Positions 29,701 to 36,729 of a stretch of 64,000 nucleotides of DNA are shown in pieces. The DNA comes from Pomphorhynchus laevis (taxonomy: Eukaryota > Acanthocephala > Palaeacanthocephala > Echinorhynchida > Pomphorhynchidae). The stretch is from NCBI GenBank assembly GCA_012934845.2, contig WNNJ02003239.1, positions 29,897 to 93,896 of the forward strand. The letters are read 5' to 3'. The notes beneath the pieces were generated by a model. That model was not told the origin of the DNA. It made no database searches and saw nothing but the letters and a program-made list of their open reading frames with translations. A program made the translations under genes and the position numbers. The first letter of the stretch is position 1. Every line of letters starts with the position of its first letter.

Positions 29701-32700
29701 TTACCAACCATAGTCCGCCTTGACTGAACTCTTAGGTGTGTGAGAGACCCCGAATGGTTCAGTCAGAGGGCGGCGTGCTGGTGCGGCCGAGGGGCTCAGA
29801 TCCCTCTGAACCTGAGGCCGTGAATATAAGTTGAAGATTCAATACTCGTCGTGAACGGCTTCTATTTAAAGTTGTCTTTTGCATGTTTTTGTTTCTTAAG
29901 TTTTTATCGGTTAAATAGTTATTAATAAAACCCTTACTTACTTATTTTAATGTGCAAAGCTGTAACAAGTTTCCTTATGATGGCAGTTGCCAATTAAATA
30001 TTGAATAATATTTTTCATGTTTGATTTTCCATGGTCACATTTGCAATAAACATAAACGTTTAAAACTTTTTATATTAACATAAGGAAAAACGATGCACAT
30101 ACGGTAAGATCGTAACGAAGCGAAAGTCGTTCACCCTCAAAATCTTCTAAATTATATATAAGTTTTTGCTCCTCTCCGTATTTACTGTCGAGTACTTCCT
30201 GAAGAACAATTTCGCAAAGTCAATTCATAATTTAAATGAAAAATTCAAATTTATTTAGTATCAATAGAGCATATCTATATAAAACGAAAATTAAATTTGG
30301 ATAAATCAAACACATTTTAAACAGTTAAAACCAAACAAGTCATTTGCGTTTTTGTTTATAAAGACAAATACTTAAATATCGATTATTTAATATATCGATT
30401 TTTTTGACATTTATTTCATACTTATTTAATTGTTAAGTGATGTGATGCTATTAAATTAAAAATATTATTAATAAACAATTTATATTATTAAATAATTATC
30501 AAAAAATTTTGTTTTAAGCAAAATAATATACCGTTTAACAAAACAGAGATGACATATATAATAGACATTTAAATTTTAGATAAATTTCATTTCAAATGCG
30601 ATAACTACTCATAATATTCAGTAGAATATCGAATCATATCTCAGTGTGTTGCTCATTTAATGCTATTTCACTGTTTGCAGATAAGTTTAATGAAGCTACC
30701 AGTTTAGCATTACAATTTATTAAACTTGGATTTCAACGATGCAATCAGCTGCAGGATTTGTGAACAATTTTCAAGCTATATCTAACTGACACTGCCACTT
30801 GGCTAAGTACATAAAACCAAGCAAGCTTAATGCGATTCCCTGGGACCCGGATGCCTTAAATGTTTGGAGATAATGGTTGCATACATTCGAATGGTTCATG
30901 TAATATCTGAACGCATCTGACAACGAGAAGTTGAGAATTTTGTACAATTTTGTTTCTGCATCCTTATTCAAATCATTACATACATGTATTCATCATCGGG
31001 CTTAGATAAAACAAGATAATAGAACGGTTACTTAAACGCTGTGTTTGATTTTCAATAGCGTGAACTCAAGCAGAAGCCGTTGAACAGACCGAACGCCATA
31101 CAGCATAGATGGAACTGATACTGAAACTCGGCAGTTTCTTGAAACTACCCAACTATTAGGGGCTGACTTGACCGATACCAGTAACACAAGTCTCATTACG
31201 GGTAACATTGTATCAGATTATTTAGCAAATATCACTGCTGCACTAAACATTTCGAAACCTTTGAAGTGTTCTTTCTGTGGTAGCACAAATAGGCATATGC
31301 GTGTTAAATGTTCATTGAAAAACTTCCAATGTAAACATGTAAAAAAGAGATACATTGCGCGGGTATGCCAGTTAGAAGCTGTAATAAATATTAAATGGTT
31401 GTTATAGCATCTGCCATGCGTTCGTCCCATTCAACGATACCAATGTTCCTCTAAGATATATCAGTTTATTTCTTAGTTGACATAGGCGAAACAATTAGTT
31501 TTATTTATACGTCCAATGATGATGCATATAGAAGTTTTTATCTTTGAAATACACGTCCCCTGTCACATAACTAGGAATTATGGTTGTTTGCATAACCAGG
31601 AATCTCGAAGCCTGGTTATGCAAACAAAAGGTTTGATCAATCTCAATGTAAATATCAAGGATAGAGCATACTTACAAGTAACGTTTCATATTTTAAACGA
31701 TTTGTGCACTGACTGCATAGTGAATCAAGAGTTCTCGCGACAACATGAATCAATTACGTTAAACTTCAAAAGTTCAAGTCCACCACTTTGTACTGCAGCT
31801 CTTTCTGAATTAAAGAACAAACTCGCATCTTTGCTTTTAACTCATCAAAGTGAAAGATGATAATTACAAAGTCCCTTTGATGTTAAATTCCCGAATCAAA
31901 TTTTATCCAGAGGAAATCGATTGACTGGTGCTAGAAGGTATAATTCGACCATATTTTATCCACACCGTGGAATAGTTTGGATTCGGTTTAGCAATGTTGC
32001 TTCTTGAACAGGGGGATGGAATTTGTGTCTAAGATCAAAGTTACGAACCAAAACCTGACTGTTTGATGTAAATCAGTGTGTACGACTATACGGCGAAGAT
32101 ACTTTTCGTGAATATGTGAATATGCGATCATGATGACACCACCCAATAGCAGGACACAAGAAAGCTCGAATTGAGTAGAAAGCTAATGCCAGTTAAACTT
32201 CAAAAAATAGTTGATCTTAAATGAATACGTTGAAACGAATTGTAAATGTTGTGAGTGTATTTTTACGTTACTTTAAATGAATAAGCTGCTTGATGAAAAT
32301 ACCTTGGAATCTGATAGGAAGCGAGCGAAACGTAGATATAAATATCTTGGCAAATACGACTTATCGTGATTGTTAATTCAACTGATAAGGAAAGAATGTT
32401 GTACTCACCTTTTGTGCTAACTGATTTATCGCTATTTTACTGTTTTTATATAGGTGCAATAAAGCTAGCAGTTTAGAATTACAGCTACTTAATACTATTT
32501 TAAATAGAATGGATATTAAACAATATTTTAGCGACTAAATAAATTAATAAATTAGTAAATTATAAATTAGATTAAACAATATTTTATATTATTTATAAAT
32601 TATAAATGCAGCATTTTAAGTCCATTAACATCACTTGATCATTTTTAGATTTTTTTAAATTTTCGGTTTAAAATAACTTTTGAATGATACGTTTCATACG

Positions 32701-33203
32701 CATTTTCCACATCTCATTGCCCATTTAAAATAAAAGCATTTTGTGTTTTGTTGGAATTCTTTAATAAAAAACAGTGTATTTATTTCTAATACAAATATAG
32801 GCACATCTAAACATTAATTTAACTACGCATTCATAATTAATATTCAAGGGGTTACCTTAAGTTCAAGATGTGGACTATCGAGTAATTCGGCATCATGAGC
32901 TTTACAACATTCGGATAGAACGTCTATAATTCTTTGTCTGGTTAATGCACAGTAGCCACTATTATCTCGCATTCCCTTAACATACAGTATTATATTTAAA
33001 TTATTGAGTTATAATTCAAGTACCTTTGGAGTTTTAAGGATTACGGATTTGCTTTGATTAGCAGAAGAATGCATTCCCAATATAGAAATCTAATAAGTTT
33101 TGTTTGAATCAAAAATAAAAGCTTTTAACAAGGAAGAACGCCAAACCTTTATAAAATTGCACGAATTGTTCGCAACGCCGAATATCAACCGCCTAGCCGA
33201 CAT
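2787..33203 (-). CDS. HARS: Histidyl-tRNA synthetase, complete 14-exon gene, probably dual mitochondrial/cytosolic
   Basis: Class II enzyme that charges tRNA-His with histidine. Exons (plus coordinates, in transcript order): 33147-33203, 33024-33089, 32856-32975, 30103-30198, 24937-25062, 24774-24878, 21759-21857, 18998-19091, 15767-15897, 14778-14850, 11958-12145, 6787-6888, 6589-6735, 2787-2852. All junctions are GT-AG, phases agree, and the sum is 489 codons plus TAA. Landmarks: KTPKGMRD near residue 38; motif 2 FRRDNP at 137-142; histidine-binding [10 protein letters not shown] at 305-314 and AAGGRYDGL at 341-349; motif 3 GVERL at 369-373; anticodon-binding domain with QLQYCE in exon 13; C-terminus [19 protein letters not shown]. 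The start ATG has an in-frame TGA directly upstream. The leader [19 protein letters not shown] is basic and hydroxyl-rich, without acidic residues. No WHEP domain, unlike vertebrate HARS. No exon is broken, so the gene looks functional despite about 27 kb of insertions in its introns. Confidence 0.95.
3406..3474. repeat. Long hairpin, 32-bp stem with one mismatch
   Basis: Arms 3406-3437 and 3443-3474 are reverse complements except for one position, with a 5-nt loop. It lies in HARS intron 13. Partial copies of one arm (...ctataaagtgtct...) precede it at about 3355-3400. The form fits a tiny palindromic element or a transcribed hairpin precursor. Confidence 0.85.
3768..3870. repeat. Cluster of three consecutive perfect 13-bp hairpins
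   Basis: Stems pair 3768-3780 with 3785-3797, 3795-3807 with 3811-3823, and 3829-3841 with 3858-3870; the third extends by five more pairs past a one-base bulge. The first two overlap by three bases. All lie in HARS intron 13. Background AT-richness makes weak hairpins common, but three adjacent perfect stems of equal length are notable. Confidence 0.8.
4217..6476 (-). mobile_element. LINE family A copy A1 (CR1/L2-like), internally deleted, in HARS intron 13
   Basis: On the minus strand this copy holds the ORF1 tail (to about 5909), which overlaps the ORF2 start at 5945 by 37 nt, then an endonuclease-like domain ([43 protein letters not shown]) and the start of the RT ([17 protein letters not shown]). 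Compared with copy A2 it lacks the 5' end of ORF1 beyond 6476, about 99 nt of ORF2, and everything between the residues STEIAC and the 3' UTR, so the RT core is gone. The 3' end shares the ...gccacgttaaaataaa terminus with A2 and A7. It is more GC-rich than the surrounding intron. Confidence 0.88.
6889..8040. other. HARS intron 11, AT-rich stretch without recognised gene
   Basis: Only low-complexity AT sequence is visible apart from a hairpin at 7512-7546 (16-bp stem with one G-U pair, 3-nt loop). No coding region recognised. Confidence 0.6.
7512..7546. repeat. Hairpin, 16-bp stem
   Basis: Arms 7512-7527 and 7531-7546 pair along 16 positions with one G-U wobble and a 3-nt loop. It lies in HARS intron 11. 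Confidence 0.75.
8041..11219 (-). mobile_element. LINE family D copy D1 (RT with N-terminal zinc finger), decayed, in HARS intron 11
   Basis: Read on the minus strand from 11219: a Cys-Cys...His segment ([20 protein letters not shown]) typical of the N-terminal finger of this family, a linker ([19 protein letters not shown]), an RT region ([33 protein letters not shown]), then [13 protein letters not shown], and a C-terminal block ([15 protein letters not shown]). The RT motif with the catalytic YxDD is not clearly preserved. Several stops and frameshifts break the reading. By the C-terminal nuclease-like region seen in related copies (33.5 and 53.6 kb) I infer a restriction-like-endonuclease LINE, but clade assignment is uncertain. 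Confidence 0.8.
11220..11957. other. HARS intron 11, AT-rich remainder
   Basis: Low-complexity AT sequence up to the exon 11 donor. No gene or element recognised. Confidence 0.6.
12395..12744. repeat. Diverged direct repeat of about 170 bp, two copies
   Basis: The segments starting near 12395 and 12563 share ttataagat, gcaaaataaa, a ...tgattgcagacaaaa/gattacagacaaaa... block, and gcatgacatttta in the same order. The copies are well diverged, so this is an old tandem duplication in HARS intron 10. No coding content. Confidence 0.65.
13436..14112. repeat. Dispersed repeat, copy 2, in HARS intron 10
   Basis: Near-identical to 1-681. The right boundary is defined by loss of similarity just after ...gaaattagctttat. 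The base before 13436 cannot be compared because the other copy meets the window edge. The small frame it carries is not conserved beyond the repeat and is not called a gene. Confidence 0.88.
14931..15360. other. Unidentified sequence richer in coding-like composition, HARS intron 9
   Basis: About 430 bp with less extreme AT bias than its surroundings. One plus frame has clustered basic residues near a Cys/His group ([17 protein letters not shown]) that faintly resembles a nucleocapsid-type knuckle of a retroelement. No family can be named with confidence. Confidence 0.3.
15898..17390. other. HARS intron 8, no recognised gene
   Basis: Mixed AT-rich sequence. Small open frames near 16105-16481 show no recognisable domain. 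Nothing else supported. Confidence 0.5.
17396..17775 (+). mobile_element. LINE family D fragment D3 (3' end of ORF), HARS intron 8
   Basis: The plus strand encodes [18 protein letters not shown], then [13 protein letters not shown], and a terminal [17 protein letters not shown] block ending in a stop. This order (K-Y-x-x-R-I-V-x-V-E, then GG-x-G/C-P, then a W/RxR-IS tail) matches the extreme C-terminus of family D elements, such as KYGERMVDIDH...GGIDPEAHK at 53.6 kb. The upstream part is absent, so it is a 5'-truncated relic. Confidence 0.7.
17780..18997. other. HARS intron 8 remainder, no recognised gene
   Basis: No domain, repeat or element recognised between the D3 fragment and the HARS exon 8 donor. 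Confidence 0.45.
19258..20545 (+). mobile_element. 5'-truncated LINE fragment (RT tail and C-terminal finger), HARS intron 7
   Basis: The plus strand carries the RT catalytic motif region [13 protein letters not shown] (about 19420-19460), followed by [12 protein letters not shown], a long tail region ([27 protein letters not shown]) and a Cys/His-rich C-terminus (CTCIFC followed by HLFTCPHLS) usual in LINE ORF2 proteins. It ends near a ...aataaattttctc terminus. Its RT motifs do not match families A-D, so it is a separate family, broken by stops and frameshifts. Confidence 0.72.
19271..19445. repeat. 81-bp tandem duplication spanning the LINE YADD motif
   Basis: 19271-19351 and 19365-19445 are the same apart from one substitution, offset by 94 bp. 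The duplicated block ends in the codons for LYADDLV, so the RT active-site motif of the 19.3-20.5 kb LINE is present twice. Confidence 0.9.
20546..21758. other. HARS intron 7 remainder
   Basis: AT-rich sequence with local short repeats around 20690-20820 (...aagccaaaggtacttg..., ...ataagtacct...). No gene recognised. Confidence 0.5.
22384..23502 (-). CDS. Penelope-like reverse transcriptase, uninterrupted 372-aa frame, HARS intron 6
   Basis: A single open frame with the order expected of Penelope-like RTs: [19 protein letters not shown] (about residues 31-49), [20 protein letters not shown] (about 105-124), motif [12 protein letters not shown] (about 188-198), [18 protein letters not shown] (about 285), and the catalytic YIDD in [12 protein letters not shown] (about 325). 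It stops at LYRKDDI, where family members normally continue with an RT thumb region, so the C-terminus looks cut short. No GIY-YIG domain is attached on either side within the frame. The start is uncertain: it begins at the first Met after an AT-rich stretch, and more N-terminal sequence may be lost. It could be a recent, possibly still translated element or a lucky relic. Sequence is AT-rich like the host. Confidence 0.88.
   Translation of the reverse strand: MKITNNYKRKDKINKDMYKELTKLKDNYIITTIDKVSNNFVFICKKLYYNILMKEVNSNDLNVNPTYERSELSFETIITSHCSIMDKKGIKVELDNKTIPILYWKPKLHKNPIKPRFICSAFKCTIKPLSVYMNKILKVIKAHYKKYCKVIEINIGIKHYFTINSTKEFLEHTKGINFQNINTYDFSTLYINLDLADIKEALVKLINLIFGKRYTYICYNNNNTYLTKIKPSSKYKYTDKIELIESLNILINQNYLKVGTSIFRQVKGVSMGGNSNPIIADLFLSFIEYEFVHNCVKSKSKQYKYMKYLFRYIDDICVFYSSNFYSISEQIYPDSLILNKTNIDDKEGVYLDMNIKLTLTKTTINLYRKDDI
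23927..24399. repeat. Tandem repeat, four units of about 116-119 bp, HARS intron 6
   Basis: Four head-to-tail units share gaatgaaacatcaacttcct and acctcctggaattttgtggt, followed by aagaagtacgtaatg. Spacing of a common cg marker at 23947, 24063, 24179 and 24298 gives periods of 116, 116 and 119 bp. Units 3 and 4 share small differences (aatctaaag for aaattaag), so they arose from each other. It lies just upstream (on the minus strand) of the Penelope RT frame. Confidence 0.93.
24576..24603. repeat. Perfect 11-bp GC-containing hairpin, HARS intron 6
   Basis: Arms aaggtcgaggt and acctcgacctt pair perfectly around a 6-nt loop. It is about 170 nt downstream of the exon 6 donor in the transcript. 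Confidence 0.8.
25590..26112 (-). mobile_element. Penelope-like element with GIY-YIG nuclease domain, 3' segment
   Basis: The minus strand encodes [20 protein letters not shown], the signature of the GIY-YIG nuclease of Penelope-like elements (K-I-x-C...V-Y-I-G-Q-T-G-R), followed in shifted frame by [19 protein letters not shown] and IEEAFLW, as in that family. Frameshifts and stops interrupt it. The element continues at 29957-30065; a family B LINE is inserted between. It is in HARS intron 4. Its relation to the RT at 22.4 kb is not established, because HARS exons 5 and 6 lie between them. Confidence 0.82.
26098..26112 (+). repeat. Target-site duplication, left copy (15 bp)
   Basis: ttattttaatgtgca at 26098-26112 is repeated exactly at 29942-29956. 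The neighbouring bases on both sides differ, so the duplication is exactly 15 bp, a normal length for a LINE insertion. Confidence 0.95.
26117..27322 (+). pseudogene. ORF1 of LINE Ba, Gag-like protein with three CCHC knuckles, broken
   Basis: Starts [14 protein letters not shown] and ends near [13 protein letters not shown]. Nucleic-acid-binding knuckles lie together at about 26733-26910: [14 protein letters not shown] (CX2CX4HX4C), [14 protein letters not shown] (CX2CX5HX3C) and [15 protein letters not shown] (CX2CX3HX6C). This trio is characteristic of ORF1 in Jockey, I and R1 elements, where it coats the element RNA. At least four stops or shifts divide the frame. A short spacer of about 60 nt leads into ORF2. 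Confidence 0.85.
27380..29830 (+). pseudogene. ORF2 of LINE Ba, endonuclease-reverse transcriptase, broken
   Basis: Begins LNILQWNS and [19 protein letters not shown] (apurinic-type endonuclease N-terminus), then [11 protein letters not shown], the RT fingers, motif [14 protein letters not shown] (about 28950), [14 protein letters not shown] (about 29125, with R where the family has G), catalytic [11 protein letters not shown] (about 29220), and the tail [20 protein letters not shown]. Multiple stops and frameshifts show it is dead. The same protein is far better kept in copy Bb at 59.4-61.9 kb. Confidence 0.85.
29942..29956 (+). repeat. Target-site duplication, right copy (15 bp)
   Basis: Exact match to 26098-26112. 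It directly follows the short-repeat tail of the LINE and restores the Penelope-like sequence on the far side. Confidence 0.95.
29957..30065 (-). mobile_element. Penelope-like element, 5' segment separated by LINE Ba
   Basis: Minus-strand translation gives [19 protein letters not shown] followed by [11 protein letters not shown]. With the LINE and one target-site copy removed, it runs directly into the 25590-26112 segment. The outer boundary is within about 35 nt of the HARS exon 4 donor and cannot be fixed. Confidence 0.65.
30600..32530 (+). mobile_element. Ty3/gypsy-type LTR retrotransposon fossil, HARS intron 3
   Basis: Parts seen in order: an LTR remnant near 30640-30735, a Gag region, a nucleocapsid-type CCHC knuckle ([15 protein letters not shown], near 31266-31312), a protease-type region ending near [13 protein letters not shown] (about 31690-31730), very weak traces of the following pol region, and a second LTR remnant near 32440-32520 resembling the first. 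It is heavily decayed with many breaks and lacks most of pol and integrase, so it is an old insertion. Orientation is opposite to HARS. Confidence 0.75.
33072..33074 (-). other. HARS: Internal HARS start codon (Met25), candidate cytosolic start
   Basis: Met25 lies six codons into exon 2 and is followed by HSSANQSKS and then the conserved VILKTPKG core. Single animal and yeast HARS genes commonly make a mitochondrial form from the first AUG and a cytosolic form from an internal AUG. Intron 1 ends ...ttattag and its last three bases are an in-frame TAG, so transcripts starting in or retaining intron 1 could only use Met25. This fits dual targeting by alternative starts; it is inference without expression data. 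Confidence 0.6.
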
Positions 33204-33519
33204 TCAAAACTTTTCTTACTTTTTATCTTTTAAGAGCATTGTAAACTGTTCTTAAACATTCGTGTAAATATAAATTTTATTTAAATATCATTCAATAAGA
33301 AATTGCATTAAAAATTATCCTATGAGGATAATTACAATTTCTAAGCATTCAACTTCGTTGTATTCAAAAGTCTATTTTTCAATAAAAAACAAATTTAACT
33401 AAAATCCAGTTAAATTTCTTAATCTTCTAGAACTACAATTAATATAAACTAATTAAACTACAATTAATTTAAACTTTAATTAAATTTTAAATATAAAAAG
33501 TATTAAAAAAATTCTGAAG
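33204..33519. promoter_or_regulatory. Presumed HARS 5' flank
   Basis: The 300 bp upstream of the HARS start is AT-rich and free of recognised transposons until the family D fragment begins near 33520. The promoter must lie here or beyond. No TATA box or initiator stands out enough to name. Confidence 0.35.
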
Positions 33520-34385
33520 GATGCACATTAATGTGGTCCTCGCTTATCACCAATGAGTCACCGAAGGATGCACAGAGACAGGGTTCGTGGAGCAGGCCTA
33601 TTTACCAGCAGATAAGACGACGGATATTGGATTCAGCATCTGAACCAACAAAAATTGCACGTCTGCACGCGGTTGAGGGAAACGCGGCCGGTGCATTTCT
33701 AGAGGCCGTACCATGCGCCTCTACAGGTACAAGGCTGGACGACGAAACCGTGAAAATTGCAGTTGACCTACGTTTGGAACTTCGTATATGTGCAGCGCAT
33801 ACAGGTCACTGCGGAGCAGCGGTGGATTCTTTTCAACGGCACGGATTGGACTGCCATATGTCGACCGGACGACATTTTCGGCACGCACAGATGAATGCCA
33901 TAATCAAAGCGTCACTCGCCGTTGTAGGTTACCCGAGTACACTGGAGCCAACTAGAATGCTGCGTACCGATGGTAAACGCCAGACGGCGCTACTCTTGTA
34001 ACCTGGGAACGTGGGAGGCTTCTCGCATAAGATTGCACAGCGTGAAACACTGGCATCCTCCTATTTGGCCCATTCATTATTAGGTGCAGACACCTTGGCA
34101 TCAGACGCTGAGCGAAGAAAGCGCACAATGTACAAAGACCTCAATCCCGCGTTCACGGTTTTTGTACCTATAGCTGTCGAATCCCTGGGCGCACTTAAAA
34201 AAACGCGGAAGTATTCTTAATATCATTCGGAAGGAAAATCCAGCGAGCGACCAGCGACCTACGCTCGGGAAGATTCCTGCAACAGATGATCAGCGCAGCC
34301 ATTCAAAGGGGTAACGGGGCATGCATCATAGATACGATCGCTGGCATTTCCCCCAGAGGATTACAATTTCTGACTATAATAATTT
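33520..34385 (+). mobile_element. LINE family D fragment D5, C-terminal nuclease-like region
   Basis: The plus strand encodes LRLELRICAAHTGHCGAAVD, followed by RHGLDCHMSTGRHFRHAQMN (Cys...Cys...His...Cys zinc-binding pattern, then RH), LEPTRMLRTDGKR and, after a frameshift, ETLASSYLAHSLLGAD, KDLNPAFTVFVPIAVESLG and GRFLQQMISAAIQRGNGAC. In intact relatives this zinc finger precedes a restriction-like (PD-D/E-x-K) nuclease; the expected PDG is lost here. The RT part is absent, so it is 5'-truncated. Its GC content contrasts with the AT-rich flanks. Confidence 0.75.
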
Positions 34386-35204
34386 TGGATAATTAATTTG
34401 TTTTATTCTTAAAAGAATGATTTAACTTTAAGAAACAATAAAATTTAATCAAAAACTAAAGTATGTAAGTATAGGCGCAAAAAATAAAAGTCGTGGATAT
34501 ATGATATTTATCAATAAACTTGCACATGTCATCATTGAACGGCATGTTAGAATTAAATGATTAACCAAATATTATGAATGAGTTATCTTCAGCATTATTA
34601 CAATGAGTTAAATTGACCCTGAATCGTCCCTATTCTTATTCGATACACTGTGATAGTGTCTTTAATTACTAACTGCTACCCATCAACATGATAATTAGTT
34701 AACAAGTCGGAAGAGCTTTGTACCAAATGAGTATTACGACGTTTACCAAGGTGGATTTCTAATCTTCATGGCTTAACTTATGGAGAGCGGTTAAAGAAAT
34801 ATCTAAATATGCAAAAATCATCTTCACTGTTGGCACTTAACGATTTCGTTGTCGTTTTGCAAGAAACACATAGAAAACCATAAATCCGTAGAAAACCGAT
34901 AAAGTGTATTATCCGTAAGAATAAAAGTTCAAGATTGCATGGCCATTAATTTATATTGCCACTTAGAGGATGAAAAACAAAAGAATAGAACTTCTGTGAT
35001 TATCATTCCTGTTTAAATAATTGATGGATAGAAGTGATAAAACAAATAGAGGCGTTTATTTATGATATCTATGAAGTTTAGATATATAAAAATTAGGATT
35101 TTATTATAGAAAAACAACTGAAAACTAAACTAATCGTAAATAAAAAAGAGATCATGATTAAAAACAGTTAAACTATGCTGAAACCATATTTAATCTTTAT
35201 CAAG
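34386..35204. other. Intergenic DNA, no recognised gene
   Basis: AT-rich. A short plus frame near 34830-34880 reads LNDFVVVLQETHRKP, which resembles an endonuclease start of a LINE but is too short to call. Confidence 0.4.
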
Positions 35205-35510
35205 TCTTCCGCCAAACTTCACGGCCTCAGGTCCAGTAGAATCTGAGCCCTGCAACCAATCCAATACGCCGCCCTTCGACTGAACCACCCGAAATCTTTC
35301 AACCCCCACCCCCGAAGAATCCAATCGAGACGAGCTATGCTGGATAAACGAGAGACGAGGAGCTTAAGAAACCTTAGCCTTTGCTCCAGGGGACGTCCTC
35401 TAGTAAAGAAGACTAATCTCAAGATAGCCCAAGTACCCCAAAGGCGCACTTAAGTCTTCCCATTCGATGACAGATGATGGGCCCGTTTCAGGGCCACCTA
35501 CTAGTGATTA
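35205..35510 (-). mobile_element. LINE family B 3' fragment Bd
   Basis: Encodes [19 protein letters not shown], then [20 protein letters not shown] and ends AQILLDLRP, matching the ORF2 tail of copies Ba and Bb. The rest of the element is missing. Confidence 0.85.
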
Positions 35511-36060
35511 TTATAAGTGATTGGTAATACAATATGCATTTAATATATTCACGACTGGTATTTGTTACGGCAAAATGGTTCTTATTTACTTGTTCGATAA
35601 TAGTGTGGTGAAATGAATAGTAAAATATTAAGGGTTCATTAGCAACATTTTATATATTTAAATTTATTTAATATCTTATTATCGTGGATGCTTCTAACTT
35701 AACGAAAATTATAAAAAATAATAAAACATCAATTATAATGTACTACACCACTCTGTTTAATAGCAGAATGGTGCAGTACAATATTAAGTAAATTATTTAG
35801 ATCCCATTTTCATTATTTAACATATTAAAATTAAATAAAATTGAACTATATTTCAACTTTATCTGGATCAAAGTACAAATTAGGAAGATATAACATTTAA
35901 CACATCATTTTATAAGATGGAATTTATTACATGTAACGCAACAATATTTGGTTGGTATCTGGATTGCCGTTAAGTTTGAATACATTCAGTAATTCGTATT
36001 CAGCATACCGATAAAAATGGTGGTGTTTGGTGGCATGGTTCAAGTCAATAAATCCAAAGT
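35511..36060. other. AT-rich intergenic DNA
   Basis: No gene or element recognised. Confidence 0.5.
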
Positions 36061-36069
36061 TGGAAAAAT

Positions 36070-36729
36070 AAAATATAATAACGAGGGATATTAGTGACGA
36101 TGACGCAACGACCGCGAGAAGGAAAGCGTTTCCGTAAAGGAGAACGAGTGACGTGAGTAGGTGAGATCACGATAAGAGAGCTGGCAGTTGATGATATGGA
36201 GGGAGTAGGTTTGACGGCGGAAGACATAAAGGATAACGACAATATAGAGGGTGGCAAGCGATATGAGGAAATGTTATGAGTGGAAGGATCGTGGAGGTTG
36301 ATGGGGTTGATTTTGATTGATGGATGTAGGTTATTGAAAAACGAGTCAGGAGGGACGGGACGGGGGTGTCGGGGAGTGAAGATGGCATAGGATGAGAAGT
36401 GTATATGGTGATAGGATCAGTGGGTGGAGAAAATACATTGGAAACGACGGGGGTAGTTTGAGTGGACGTGTTGGATGTTGATATGTGCTTATGGGAGAGG
36501 TTGCGGATTAATTTGTTTGCACAAAATCTACATAGGAATTCTTCTTTAGACTTACTGTTGTCATAGGCGCGATTGTTGTCTAGACGCTACAGTTGTGTGT
36601 CGAGCACTGTACTTGAAGTTGAGCATAGTTGGTGTAGGTCGTAGCTGTTTTCTTACGTCCTCCCATTACCGTCCTTGTGTTGAAACTGCTAAATTTGCTA
36701 CTGAAAGTGATCATCGAGCGCAACGAGCC
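36070..36729 (-). mobile_element. LINE family A 5' fragment A5 (ORF1 start)
   Basis: Minus strand ORF1 begins at 36666 with MGGRKKTATTYTNYAQLQVQ and the first Cys pair of the finger (CSTHNCSV), continues in broken frames through SVVFNYL-like low-complexity Ser/Pro/Thr sequence, and stops near 36070 around [12 protein letters not shown]. Only the 5' part is present, unusual for LINEs, which normally lose 5' ends; deletion or a later insertion must have removed the rest. Upstream it abuts the 20-bp array at 36729-37110. Confidence 0.8.

Larger units (their letters stand above)
26113..29941 (+). mobile_element. LINE family B copy Ba (Jockey/R1/I-like), inserted in a Penelope-like element
   Basis: A 3.8-kb insertion begins four bases before an ORF1 ATG and ends with a cttacttac tail. 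It is bounded on both sides by ttattttaatgtgca, a 15-bp target-site duplication. It carries ORF1 with CCHC knuckles and ORF2 with endonuclease, RT and tail. Both frames have several stops and frameshifts, so it is inactive. The absence of a long 5' UTR suggests slight 5' truncation or a very short leader. Confidence 0.95.

Noticed and set aside
24937-30103. HARS considered as a pseudogene because of the heavy insertion load
   Set aside because: All 14 exons keep frame, splice sites and active-site residues, with no internal stop.
34830-34880. Possible LINE endonuclease start (LNDFVVVLQETHRKP)
   Set aside because: Only about 15 residues fit and no further endonuclease or RT motif follows; could be chance.
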